This document shows positions 1-5,257 of a DNA stretch of 5,257 bases, one piece after another; position 1 is the first letter of the stretch; every line of letters begins with the position of its first letter. This stretch comes from Acidimicrobium sp. UBA3029. Lineage in GTDB: Bacteria; Actinomycetota; Acidimicrobiia; Acidimicrobiales; Ilumatobacteraceae. The stretch lies in contig DFDK01000024.1 of the NCBI GenBank assembly GCA_002367695.1, forward strand, positions 1-5,257, read 5' to 3'. The notes below the pieces were generated by a model. That model had not been told where the DNA came from, ran no database searches, and saw nothing but the letters and a program-made list of their open reading frames with translations. The position numbers and the translations under genes were made by a program.

Positions 1-768
1 TCCAAGGCTGCGGCGGTTACTTTTACGGGACAGTTCATAGCACTTGTTTTGCTTTCAATTGTCATAACTTTTGGCAATACGCCCATGATGAGTAGTCATG
101 ATTGGTGGTGGAGCGGATTTGCAGGAGCAGGCGGCGCAGTTGCTTTAGTCGCTTTTTACCAGGCAATGTCCCTTGGGTCCATGACAGTGGTTGCCCCAAT
201 TTCGGCAATAGTTGGTATGTGTAGTCCTGTTGTTGTTGGTCTTATCCAAGGCGAACGTCCGGCTCATATCGCCTACGTAGGCATGGCTCTGGCGGCAGTT
301 GCGGTAGCTCTCGTAGGGGATGCACTCGGTCATCACGACCTACCTACTCCCCTGCGCGCAATTATTTATGCCTTTATTTCCGGTCTCGGCTTCGGAGTGA
401 TCTTTGTTTGTCTTGCGCAAACATCCGAAGATGCAGGTTTGTGGCCGCTGCTTGGGCAACGAATGGTCAGCGTGCCAACTGTTGCTCTTGTTGCGTTCTG
501 GGGATCAGGACGCATTCACGTTGCTCGACGAGTGCTTCCGCTAGCCGCTCTTTCGGGATTGCTCGACACGACAGCAAATGGTCTGTACTTATTGGCCATC
601 CATGGTGGATTGCTTTCACTCGTTGGGGTGATCACTGCGCTCTATCCAGTTTCCACCGTTGGACTTGCTGTAACACTCGACAAAGAAAAATTACACAGGA
701 GTCAAATCATCGGACTTGTACTGGCAGCAATCTCACTGTCCATGGTTGGTTACGCATCCAACGCGTAA
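1..768 (+). CDS. EamA/DMT-family transporter, 5'-truncated
   Basis: The frame is open from the first base of the window to a TAA at 766-768, so this is the C-terminal 255 residues of a gene that starts upstream; the TTG at 49 is just an internal leucine codon. The product is a highly hydrophobic inner-membrane protein with about eight or nine predicted membrane helices left, separated by short loops. It shows the two-fold EamA pattern: the first repeat ends in an AVVAPISAIV-like helix (here TVVAPISAIV) followed by a QGERP turn, and the second ends in VGVITALYPVST followed by a charged turn (LDKEKLHRSQ) and a last glycine-rich helix. Family members have ten helices and about 280-310 residues and export or import small metabolites; the substrate cannot be told from sequence. 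It is convergent with the tRNA/der block. The family call is firm, the substrate unknown. Confidence 0.85.
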   Translation, partial: SKAAAVTFTGQFIALVLLSIVITFGNTPMMSSHDWWWSGFAGAGGAVALVAFYQAMSLGSMTVVAPISAIVGMCSPVVVGLIQGERPAHIAYVGMALAAVAVALVGDALGHHDLPTPLRAIIYAFISGLGFGVIFVCLAQTSEDAGLWPLLGQRMVSVPTVALVAFWGSGRIHVARRVLPLAALSGLLDTTANGLYLLAIHGGLLSLVGVITALYPVSTVGLAVTLDKEKLHRSQIIGLVLAAISLSMVGYASNA

Positions 769-769
769 C
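749..769. terminator. Hairpin over the transporter stop codon
   Basis: A perfect 7-bp inverted repeat, GTTACGC (749-755) and GCGTAAC (763-769), encloses a 7-nt loop and contains the transporter's stop codon. Two G-U pairs (747/771 and 748/770) could lengthen it. It lies between converging transcription units (transporter on +, tRNA-Pro on -), where a two-way terminator would be expected. No T-tract follows on either strand, so it is not a classical intrinsic terminator; U-less hairpins are reported as terminators in actinobacteria. The pairing is seen directly; the terminator role is inferred. Confidence 0.4.
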
Positions 770-790
770 TGCGTTCAAATTAGCTCCAAG

Positions 791-865
791 TCGGGCTGGC
801 GGGATTTGAACCCGCGACCTCTTGTCCCCCAGACAAGCACGCTAACCAAGCTGCGCTACAGCCCG
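791..865 (-). tRNA. tRNA-Pro (anticodon GGG)
   Basis: The minus strand folds into a complete 75-nt cloverleaf. The 7-bp acceptor stem is CGGGCTG (865-859) with CAGCCCG (798-792), and the discriminator is A at 791. The D-arm carries GG at the usual place, the anticodon stem is CTTGT/ACAAG, and the 7-nt loop CTGGGGG puts anticodon GGG at 830-828. The T-arm is GCGGG, TTCGAAT, CCCGC. The first base C and discriminator A are typical of bacterial proline tRNAs. CCA is not encoded, so it must be added after transcription. It decodes CCC and CCU. The gene lies 17 bp past the zinc-ribbon gene on the same strand, so it may be processed from a der read-through transcript; I see no convincing promoter of its own. 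Confidence 0.97.
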
Positions 866-882
866 CATCTCGATTAATTACT

Positions 883-1134
883 CTAGCGAAAGAGATCTAT
901 AACTCTCCAAGACAAATACAGGATCAAAGCACCGACAAGTAATTTGAAATGCCATGGCACTGAAACGTCCTCATCTGATGAGCTTTGCGCGAGTTTTTTT
1001 AGATTAAGTGTTTTTGCTGTGAGCTGCCCATTGATTGTCACATCAGCAATGGACTTAAGGCACTTAGGGCATGAGCCGTCAGGCAACATTGCACTCGGCG
1101 CCAAATACTTTGCACACTCTTCACACCAAGGCAT
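883..1134 (-). CDS. Small zinc-ribbon protein with C-terminal membrane segment
   Basis: I take the ATG at 1134 as the start, giving 83 residues. The frame is open to 1200, but that extension would lie inside der. The protein starts MPWCEEC and has Cys4, Cys7, Cys22 and Cys25 in a CxxC-x14-CxxC arrangement, which should bind one zinc ion. A middle part (about 26-60) ends in an acidic, serine-rich linker, and a hydrophobic stretch at about 65-82, preceded by PWHFK, looks like one transmembrane helix with a very short tail. The zinc ribbon is therefore probably cytoplasmic and held at the membrane. The gene begins four bases after the der stop codon with no clear ribosome binding site, which suggests translational coupling. 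I recall similar unnamed proteins in Acidimicrobiia but know of no assigned function. Coding reality is supported by the cysteine pattern, the membrane helix and the tight spacing. Confidence 0.78.
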   Translation of the reverse strand: MPWCEECAKYLAPSAMLPDGSCPKCLKSIADVTINGQLTAKTLNLKKLAQSSSDEDVSVPWHFKLLVGALILYLSWRVIDLFR

Positions 1135-1138
1135 GCGT

Positions 1139-2458
1139 TTACTCTGAGCGTTTGCGAACACGCATCTTGATCGGCGTGGAACCAAATTCAAATTTTTCAC
1201 GAATGCATCGTTCGAGATAGCGAAGATACGGTGCTGGTAATTCGCGATTGACGAACAAAGTGAATGTTGGCGGATCGGTCGCTCCTTGCAGCGCGTATAG
1301 AACTCGCGCGCCGCTGCCAGCTGGGTGTTTTTGTTGCGCTTCGGCCATCACTTTGTTGACATCTCGAGTCGGAACGCGCTTGTGATAATGAACAATGCAC
1401 TCTTGCAATATCGGCAGAAGTCTGTGAACGCCTTTACCCGTAAGTGCTGAAACTTTAAGCACAGGAGCGTCACCGATGAAGTACAACTTGCGAGTCATCT
1501 CATTGTCAATATGCTCTCGACCTTCGGCGTCAAGCGTCTCCCACTTGTTAAGAATCACGATCACTGGACATCCAGCCGCATCGATTCGCTCGGCAAGTCT
1601 TTGATCTTGGCTCGTGATGCCATCATGTGCATCAATAACCAACAGTGCAACATCTGATTCATCAACCGCACGAAGCGCGCGAACGAATGAGTAATACTCT
1701 GCAGACTCATCAACTTTGCTTTTTCGACGCATTCCGGCCGTGTCGACAAACACCATTGGTCCATCTTCTGTGTCTACTTGGGTATCGATTGCATCGCGGG
1801 TTGTTCCTGGCATATCGTGCGTGATCGAACGATCCTCCCCTACCAACCTGTTGAAGAGTGTGCTCTTTCCAACGTTTGGGCGACCGACAATAGACACGCG
1901 AGGGATTCCTGGCGCACGAATGGCATCACCAAGATCCGGCTCCGGTTCCATATCAAGTGCCTCAACACGTTCGAGTATCGCATCGAGCAGGTCACCTGAC
2001 TTACGGCCGTGCAGAGCCGAAACTGCTATCGGCTCACCAAACCCAAGAGATAGAAAATCCCAACGATCTGACTCGCGTCGCTCAGAGTCAATTTTGTTCG
2101 AAACAACGAGCACGGGACGGTCTACCTTGCGAAGCCATTGCGCGATGAGCTCATCGTCGTGAGTGACACCAACCCATGTGTCGACCACGAAAAGCACTAG
2201 ATCTGCAGCTCTGGCAGCCTCTTCCACTTGGCGACTGACTTTGGTATCAAGCTCAGAGCCGCCTGGCATCCAACCGCCGGTATCAACAACGCTAAATTTT
2301 TTGCCAATCCACTCGACATCACGTTCGAAACGGTCACGGGTAATACCAGGTTGATCCTCGACAATCGCAACCTGAGCGCCCAAAAATCTATTGAATAGAG
2401 TGCTCTTACCGACATTGGGTCGTCCGACGATCACAACGGTAGGCAATCGTTCAGTCAC
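1139..2458 (-). CDS. der: Ribosome-assembly GTPase Der (EngA)
   Basis: Der is an essential tandem-domain GTPase that acts in the cytoplasm in late 50S ribosomal subunit maturation. From the chosen start the protein has 439 residues, a normal length. GTPase domain 1 shows the P-loop GRPNVGKS (about 12-19), PGITRDR switch I (T40), DTGG (59-62) and NKID (121-124). Domain 2 shows a second GRPNVGKS (192-199), PGTTRD, DTAG (239-242), NKWE (304-307) and SALTGKG. The remaining C-terminal part, ending in a basic RVRKR tail, is the KH-like RNA-binding domain. The frame is open to a TTG at 2473, but I prefer the GTG at 2458: it gives TERLPTVVIVGRPNVGKS, a leader length like other Der proteins, and sits six bases after a -10-like box. 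It is probably co-transcribed with the zinc-ribbon gene. The cmk neighbour common in many bacteria is absent on the visible side. Confidence 0.97.
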   Translation of the reverse strand: MTERLPTVVIVGRPNVGKSTLFNRFLGAQVAIVEDQPGITRDRFERDVEWIGKKFSVVDTGGWMPGGSELDTKVSRQVEEAARAADLVLFVVDTWVGVTHDDELIAQWLRKVDRPVLVVSNKIDSERRESDRWDFLSLGFGEPIAVSALHGRKSGDLLDAILERVEALDMEPEPDLGDAIRAPGIPRVSIVGRPNVGKSTLFNRLVGEDRSITHDMPGTTRDAIDTQVDTEDGPMVFVDTAGMRRKSKVDESAEYYSFVRALRAVDESDVALLVIDAHDGITSQDQRLAERIDAAGCPVIVILNKWETLDAEGREHIDNEMTRKLYFIGDAPVLKVSALTGKGVHRLLPILQECIVHYHKRVPTRDVNKVMAEAQQKHPAGSGARVLYALQGATDPPTFTLFVNRELPAPYLRYLERCIREKFEFGSTPIKMRVRKRSE

Positions 2459-2464
2459 GTATGC

Positions 2465-2470
2465 ATTGTA
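2465..2470 (-). promoter_or_regulatory. Candidate -10 box of der (leaderless)
   Basis: On the minus strand TACAAT is followed by six bases (GCATAC) and then the GTG at 2458 that fits the best Der start. With normal -10 spacing, transcription would begin at the G of the start codon, leaving no 5' leader; no Shine-Dalgarno sequence is present. No good -35 box is seen at 16-18 bp. TACAAT matches TATAAT at five of six positions. Confidence 0.55.
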
Positions 2471-2499
2471 CAAGCGGTTTGTGCGATAACGATGAGCAC

Positions 2500-2505
2500 T
2501 AAAGT
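2500..2505 (+). promoter_or_regulatory. Candidate -10 box of ispH (leaderless)
   Basis: TAAAGT is followed by six bases (GTGACC) and then the GTG at 2512. This is the same geometry as the der promoter on the other strand and predicts a transcript starting at the start codon. There is no Shine-Dalgarno sequence. The -35 region is poor; TTGTGC at 2479-2484 would leave a 15-bp spacer. The spacing is seen directly; promoter activity is inferred. Confidence 0.5.
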
Positions 2506-2511
2506 GTGACC

Positions 2512-3582
2512 GTGACTACGAGTGCGAATACGAGTTCGATCAATCCATCGCAAGTAGATCGCGTCCTGCTTGCTGCCCCAAGAGGCTTCTGCGCAGGTGT
2601 TGAGATGGCCATCAAAGCGCTCTCTTGGATGGTTCGCACTTTTCCCGCTCCTGTGTATTGCTTTCACGAAATCGTGCACAATAAGTCTGTTGTCGATCGC
2701 TTCATTGCACAGGGCGTGATCTTTGTCGATGACATTGACGCAATTCCTGCCGGGAGCCCAATCATGTTGTCGGCACACGGCTCTGCCCCCGAAGTGGTCT
2801 CTAATGCGATCGCTCGAGGAGGCTACGTCGTTGATTCTGTATGCCCGCTTGTTACCAAAGTGCACCACGAACTTCGCGTTCGCTCAAACAAGGGTTACAA
2901 AATTATCTACATTGGCCATGAAGGCCACGAAGAAGCTGTTGGCACTATGGCAGTTGCTCCGCATGCCACAACGCGTGTTGAAAAACTTGAAGACGTGGCA
3001 GCTCTGGCCGACACTAACGAGCCACTCGCGCTACTTGCCCAGACGACATTGTCTCATCGGGATTGGCAGGAAGTAGCACAGGCCGTAAAAGTACGTTTTC
3101 CACAAGTGTGGCAACCAGGAAAAAGTGATTTATGTTTTGCAACAACCAACCGTCAGACAGCTCTTATGCAAATAGTGCGAGATTGCGATGCGGTCATAAT
3201 TATCGGTTCTTCAAATTCCTCGAACACTCTTGCGCTAGAAAAACTTGCACGTTCTATGAATTGTAAAACTGTTCTACGCATCAACTCCGCAGATGAAATT
3301 CCTGACAACATTTCGGGCACCATTGGAGTAACCGCCGGCGCATCTGCACCAGAAGAACTCGTAATGGCCGTAGTCAACCGACTGGCTCCACGCTTAGGAG
3401 TCGAAGAGGTTCGACTCACGACCGAAGACGAATATTTTCCTCCACCGCGAAATATTCGTCAACTACAGCACGCCATTGAGCAAGCATCCACCGTGATGAT
3501 CGGCGGAAACTTCTTGAGCGGACAACACCTGGATGATCGCTCTGTAAGCGCCAGCACCGTTCTGCAAAAACTCACGAATTAG
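2512..3582 (+). CDS. ispH: 4-hydroxy-3-methylbut-2-enyl diphosphate reductase (IspH/LytB)
   Basis: IspH is the last enzyme of the MEP pathway: it reduces HMBPP to IPP and DMAPP with a [4Fe-4S] cluster in the cytoplasm. From the GTG at 2512 it has 356 residues; E. coli IspH has about 316, and the extra length is mainly a short Ser/Thr-rich N-terminus and a C-terminal tail. The three cluster cysteines are in APRGFCAGV (C27), DSVCPLV (C111) and DLCFATTNRQ (C208). Substrate-binding residues are also in place: HEIVHN (H52), SAHGS (H89), GHEGHEEAVGT (H139, with the catalytic Glu at E141), AQTTLS, GSSNSSN and GASAPEE. An in-frame GTG at 2506 would add two residues; 2512 is preferred because of the -10 spacing. 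It is divergent from der and convergent with the acyl-CoA dehydrogenase. All key residues are intact, so it should be active. Confidence 0.97.
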   Translation: MTTSANTSSINPSQVDRVLLAAPRGFCAGVEMAIKALSWMVRTFPAPVYCFHEIVHNKSVVDRFIAQGVIFVDDIDAIPAGSPIMLSAHGSAPEVVSNAIARGGYVVDSVCPLVTKVHHELRVRSNKGYKIIYIGHEGHEEAVGTMAVAPHATTRVEKLEDVAALADTNEPLALLAQTTLSHRDWQEVAQAVKVRFPQVWQPGKSDLCFATTNRQTALMQIVRDCDAVIIIGSSNSSNTLALEKLARSMNCKTVLRINSADEIPDNISGTIGVTAGASAPEELVMAVVNRLAPRLGVEEVRLTTEDEYFPPPRNIRQLQHAIEQASTVMIGGNFLSGQHLDDRSVSASTVLQKLTN

Positions 3583-3621
3583 TTGCGCCGCACTTTGCTC
3601 TAGTTGCGAGGAACTTTGCTC
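3580..3621. repeat. 21-bp tandem duplication at convergent gene ends
   Basis: Two adjacent 21-bp units, 3580-3600 and 3601-3621, match at 18 of 21 positions; both begin TAGTTGCG and end ACTTTGCTC, differing only within the central four bases. The first TAG is the ispH stop codon; the second unit overlaps the dehydrogenase stop and its last codons. Read on the minus strand, the copy past the dehydrogenase stop encodes SKVRRN plus stop, against SKVPRN plus stop in the gene. The duplication therefore makes up the whole 17-bp intergenic gap. Confidence 0.85.
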
Positions 3622-4805
3622 CAAGGCATTTCACGATCGACACGAACATCGCCTGGAAGTCCAAGCATTCGCTCACCCAGAATATTCTTCATAACTTCGC
3701 TAGTTCCGCCCTCGATGCTGTTGGCGCGAGCACGCAAGAACGCTTTGGGAACGGAATCAAAACTCATCGCTGTTTCTGGTCGAACCATTGCGTAACTTCC
3801 GTACAACATGCCGTGCGCACCCATTAGTTCAATACAGAACTCATAAGTCTGCTTGTTGAGATCGGCACTAGCCATCTTGCCGATTGAACCTTCAGGACCT
3901 GGAACTCCAAGTTTTCTGTTTTGTCCAGCGCGAATATTTGTCAGTCGAAGTACTTCAGCACGAATCCACAACTGAGTGAGTTTGTCTCGAGTTGCAGCAT
4001 CTCGTTCTTCGGCTGGCATCTTTTCCCAAATCTTCATTGCTTCACGAATCGGACCAGAGGCCTTAGGAGGAATTGCTCCCCCAATCGCTACTCGCTCGTT
4101 CATCAGTGTTGTCAAACTGACGCGCCATCCGTCGCCTGGCCCGCCAAGTGTCTCCGAGACCGGTACACGCACATCAGTGAAATAGACCTCGTTGAATTCG
4201 GCTTCGCCGGTCATCTGGCGCAATGGTCGAACCTCAACCCCAGGTGCCTGCATGTCAACAACTACTGCCGTCATTCCAGCATGCTTTACAGCATCCGGAT
4301 CTGTGCGCACTACAAGTAGACCCCACTTTGAGAGATGGGCCAATGTTGTCCAGACCTTTTGCCCATTGACCAACCATTCGTCGCCGTCCCGAATCGCCTT
4401 GGCAGAGAGTCCGGCAAAATCTGACCCTGAACCTGGTTCTGAAAATAACTGACACCAAATTTCTTCACCGGTAAATAATGGCCTCAAGTATTTAGTTCGT
4501 TGTTCTGGTGTTCCCCACTCGACAACGGTTGGTCCGCACATTCCATAGCCGATCGGATTTCGGGCGTATGGATTCGGGCTTCCAGCTGCCGACAGTCTTT
4601 CGCTCACGATTTTTTGATGCTTAGGCGACAAACCGAGACCACCGGAGCCAACAGGAAAATGCACCCAAGCAAGACCGCGGTCGTACTGTTCGCCCAAAAA
4701 GACTTCCGATTTCGTTTGGCGTGGAGGAAATGCATCAAGCAGCGCCGTTACCGCATCATCTATCTGCTGCTCATCCGCCAACGTCTGTGTTTGTGCTGCC
4801 GACAT
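3600..4805 (-). CDS. Acyl-CoA dehydrogenase (FadE-type)
   Basis: This is a 401-residue FAD-dependent acyl-CoA dehydrogenase, normal in length, which introduces the alpha,beta double bond in an acyl-CoA and passes electrons to ETF. Domain order is an N-terminal helical domain (about 1-115), a middle beta domain with the FAD/substrate motif QLFSEPGSGSDFAGL (119-133) and WLVNGQKVWTT (144-154), and a C-terminal helical domain ending IEGGTSEVMKNILGERMLGLP (364-384). In the last motif the residue just before GTS, the catalytic Glu of MCAD, is Gly366; instead NER at 236-238 places Glu237 where isovaleryl-CoA dehydrogenase has its catalytic base. The ATG at 4805 is fixed by a good Shine-Dalgarno. It is divergent from an acyl-CoA synthetase, consistent with degradation of a fatty or other carboxylic acid. 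The substrate cannot be assigned. Confidence 0.94.
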   Translation of the reverse strand: MSAAQTQTLADEQQIDDAVTALLDAFPPRQTKSEVFLGEQYDRGLAWVHFPVGSGGLGLSPKHQKIVSERLSAAGSPNPYARNPIGYGMCGPTVVEWGTPEQRTKYLRPLFTGEEIWCQLFSEPGSGSDFAGLSAKAIRDGDEWLVNGQKVWTTLAHLSKWGLLVVRTDPDAVKHAGMTAVVVDMQAPGVEVRPLRQMTGEAEFNEVYFTDVRVPVSETLGGPGDGWRVSLTTLMNERVAIGGAIPPKASGPIREAMKIWEKMPAEERDAATRDKLTQLWIRAEVLRLTNIRAGQNRKLGVPGPEGSIGKMASADLNKQTYEFCIELMGAHGMLYGSYAMVRPETAMSFDSVPKAFLRARANSIEGGTSEVMKNILGERMLGLPGDVRVDREMPWSKVPRN

Positions 4806-4810
4806 ATGTT

Positions 4811-4816
4811 CCCCTT
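4811..4816 (-). promoter_or_regulatory. Ribosome binding site of the acyl-CoA dehydrogenase
   Basis: AAGGGG on the minus strand lies five bases before the ATG at 4805. It is the one clear Shine-Dalgarno sequence in the window, and it decides this start. The gene must therefore have a 5' leader, unlike its apparently leaderless neighbours. A possible -10 box, TAGATT (4845-4840), would give a leader of roughly 29 nt, but no good -35 accompanies it. Confidence 0.7.
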
Positions 4817-4855
4817 ATGTTGCTCTATTGATCAAAGCAAATCTAGTAACAAAAG

Positions 4856-4869
4856 ACGCTTTACGCTTT
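4856..4869. repeat. Tandem 7-bp direct repeat in divergent promoter region
   Basis: ACGCTTT occurs twice head to tail (AAAGCGT twice on the minus strand). It falls where the -35 region of the dehydrogenase would be if TAGATT (4845-4840) is its -10 box. Such a repeat could be a pair of binding half-sites, but a 7-bp repeat in A/T-rich intergenic DNA can also arise by chance. Confidence 0.35.
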
Positions 4870-4882
4870 ATTGGTCTTGTCG

Positions 4883-4898
4883 ATTTCCGATCCGAAAT
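4883..4898. promoter_or_regulatory. Operator-like palindrome between the acyl-CoA genes
   Basis: ATTTC and GAAAT form inverted arms around CGATCC, a 16-bp dyad with a single mismatched pair (4888/4893) and a GATC centre. It sits just upstream of a TTGACG element (4902-4907) in the region shared by the divergent dehydrogenase and synthetase. Size and place suit a TetR-type or similar dimeric repressor of fatty-acid genes. No regulator gene is in the window, so this is an inference from symmetry and position. Confidence 0.4.
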
Positions 4899-4901
4899 TG
4901 C

Positions 4902-4928
4902 TTGACGTAACAATTTTTGGGCTAACTT
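4902..4928 (+). promoter_or_regulatory. Candidate promoter of the acyl-CoA synthetase (leaderless)
   Basis: TTGACG (4902-4907, five of six to the -35 consensus) is followed 15 bp later by TAACTT (4923-4928), then by six bases (TTGGCT) and the ATG at 4935. The -10 to start-codon distance is the same as for der and ispH, again predicting a leaderless mRNA, and there is no Shine-Dalgarno sequence. The 15-bp spacer is shorter than ideal. Confidence 0.5.
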
Positions 4929-4934
4929 TTGGCT

Positions 4935-5257
4935 ATGTTTCCAGGACAAATCGCAACCATCACCCCAGACAAGCCTGCTGTCATCATGGCTTCGACGTCC
5001 CAAGTCATTACCTACAAAGAACTCGATGAGGCTGCCAACCGTCTCAGCCAATTGCTCTTTCAACATGGTTTGCGTCCGGGTGACCACATCGCAATTTGCC
5101 TTGAGAATCATCCGCGTTATTTCGAAGTCATCTGGGGTTGTCACTATGCGGGACTCATCTATACCGCGTGTTCGAGTCGTCTCACCTCCGACGAACTGTC
5201 GTACATCATCAATGACTGCAACGCGACGGCCTTCATCACGAGCAAATACAAAGCCGA
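4935..5257 (+). CDS. Acyl-CoA synthetase (AMP-forming), 3'-truncated
   Basis: An open frame starts at ATG 4935 and runs off the window after 107 codons. It begins MFPGQIATITPDKPAVIMAS and continues with ITYKELDEAANRLSQLL, HGLRPGDHIAI, NHPRYFEVIWGCHYAG and YTACSSRLTSDELSYIINDC. This is the N-terminal segment of the ANL superfamily (AMP-dependent synthetase/ligase), closest in feel to FadD-type fatty or carboxylic acid CoA ligases. Such enzymes form an acyl-adenylate from ATP and an acid, then the acyl-CoA. The ATP-binding loop and catalytic lysine would lie beyond the edge and cannot be checked. With the divergent dehydrogenase it makes a plausible activation-plus-oxidation pair. Family assignment is sound; the substrate, and whether the gene is intact, are unknown. 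Confidence 0.9.
   Translation, partial: MFPGQIATITPDKPAVIMASTSQVITYKELDEAANRLSQLLFQHGLRPGDHIAICLENHPRYFEVIWGCHYAGLIYTACSSRLTSDELSYIINDCNATAFITSKYKA

Noticed and set aside
791..865. tRNA-Pro as an integration (attachment) site for a mobile element
   Set aside because: No integrase, no repeated copy of the tRNA 3' end and no foreign-looking cargo are seen in the window; both sides hold chromosomal-type genes.
866..885. Separate promoter for tRNA-Pro (TAATTA or TAGAGT boxes)
   Set aside because: The boxes fit poorly and no -35 is found at a proper distance; processing from a der-operon transcript is as likely.
1135..1200. Longer N-terminus (22 more residues) for the zinc-ribbon protein
   Set aside because: It would overlap the conserved end of der and adds a basic stretch without family features; the ATG at 1134 right before the first CxxC is the natural start.
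1716..2162. Open frame of 148 codons on the plus strand inside der
   Set aside because: It is antisense to the well-conserved Der GTPase domains; its serine/arginine-rich composition is that expected of a reverse-frame shadow and no family motif is seen.
2455..2868. Open frame of 137 codons on the minus strand over the start of ispH
   Set aside because: It overlaps conserved IspH motifs on the opposite strand and both candidate promoters, and has no recognisable domain.
4828..4835. TTGATCAA perfect 8-bp palindrome upstream of the dehydrogenase
   Set aside because: It is too short to stand out, and the flanking TGCT/AGCA arms are not centred on it.
4500..4910. Open frame of 136 codons on the plus strand over the dehydrogenase N-terminus
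   Set aside because: It is antisense to a clear acyl-CoA dehydrogenase and has a Cys/Arg-rich, low-plausibility composition.
4815..5144. Open frame of 109 codons on the minus strand over the synthetase start
   Set aside because: It is antisense to a recognisable AMP-forming synthetase and runs through the divergent promoter region.

Overview
This is an ordinary chromosomal stretch of bacterial housekeeping and lipid-metabolism genes, roughly half G+C by eye. It probably comes from a free-living actinobacterium. A member of class Acidimicrobiia or a related freshwater or marine lineage is my best guess, not a proof. The hints are IspH (MEP isoprenoid pathway), a FadE-type acyl-CoA dehydrogenase facing an acyl-CoA synthetase, a small zinc-ribbon/membrane protein tucked behind der, and three start codons that sit exactly six bases after a TAnnnT box with no Shine-Dalgarno sequence, as in leaderless actinobacterial transcripts.

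Layout. Bases 1-768 (+) hold the C-terminal part of an EamA/DMT-family transporter whose start lies outside the window; a hairpin covers its stop codon. It runs convergently into a leftward block: GTPase Der (about 1139-2458), a small zinc-ribbon protein with one membrane segment (883-1134, four bases behind der), then tRNA-Pro(GGG) (791-865). Rightward from a very short divergent promoter region is ispH (2512-3582). IspH converges on a leftward acyl-CoA dehydrogenase (3600-4805), and their shared 3' junction carries a 21-bp tandem duplication that includes both stop codons. A 129-bp divergent region (4806-4934) with an imperfect palindrome and a short direct repeat separates the dehydrogenase from a rightward acyl-CoA synthetase (4935 to the window edge, truncated).

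How the genes work together. Der (50S ribosome assembly) and IspH (last step of IPP/DMAPP synthesis) are unrelated in function but share a compact promoter region. The synthetase (acyl-CoA formation) and dehydrogenase (first alpha,beta-oxidation of acyl-CoA) form a plausible divergent fatty- or carboxylic-acid degradation pair, possibly under a common regulator.

I found no mobile element, CRISPR array, phage gene, toxin-antitoxin or defence locus, and no evidence of a wholly new system. The points worth a second look are the promoter geometry, the duplicated stop region, the operator-like palindrome and the uncharacterised zinc-ribbon protein.
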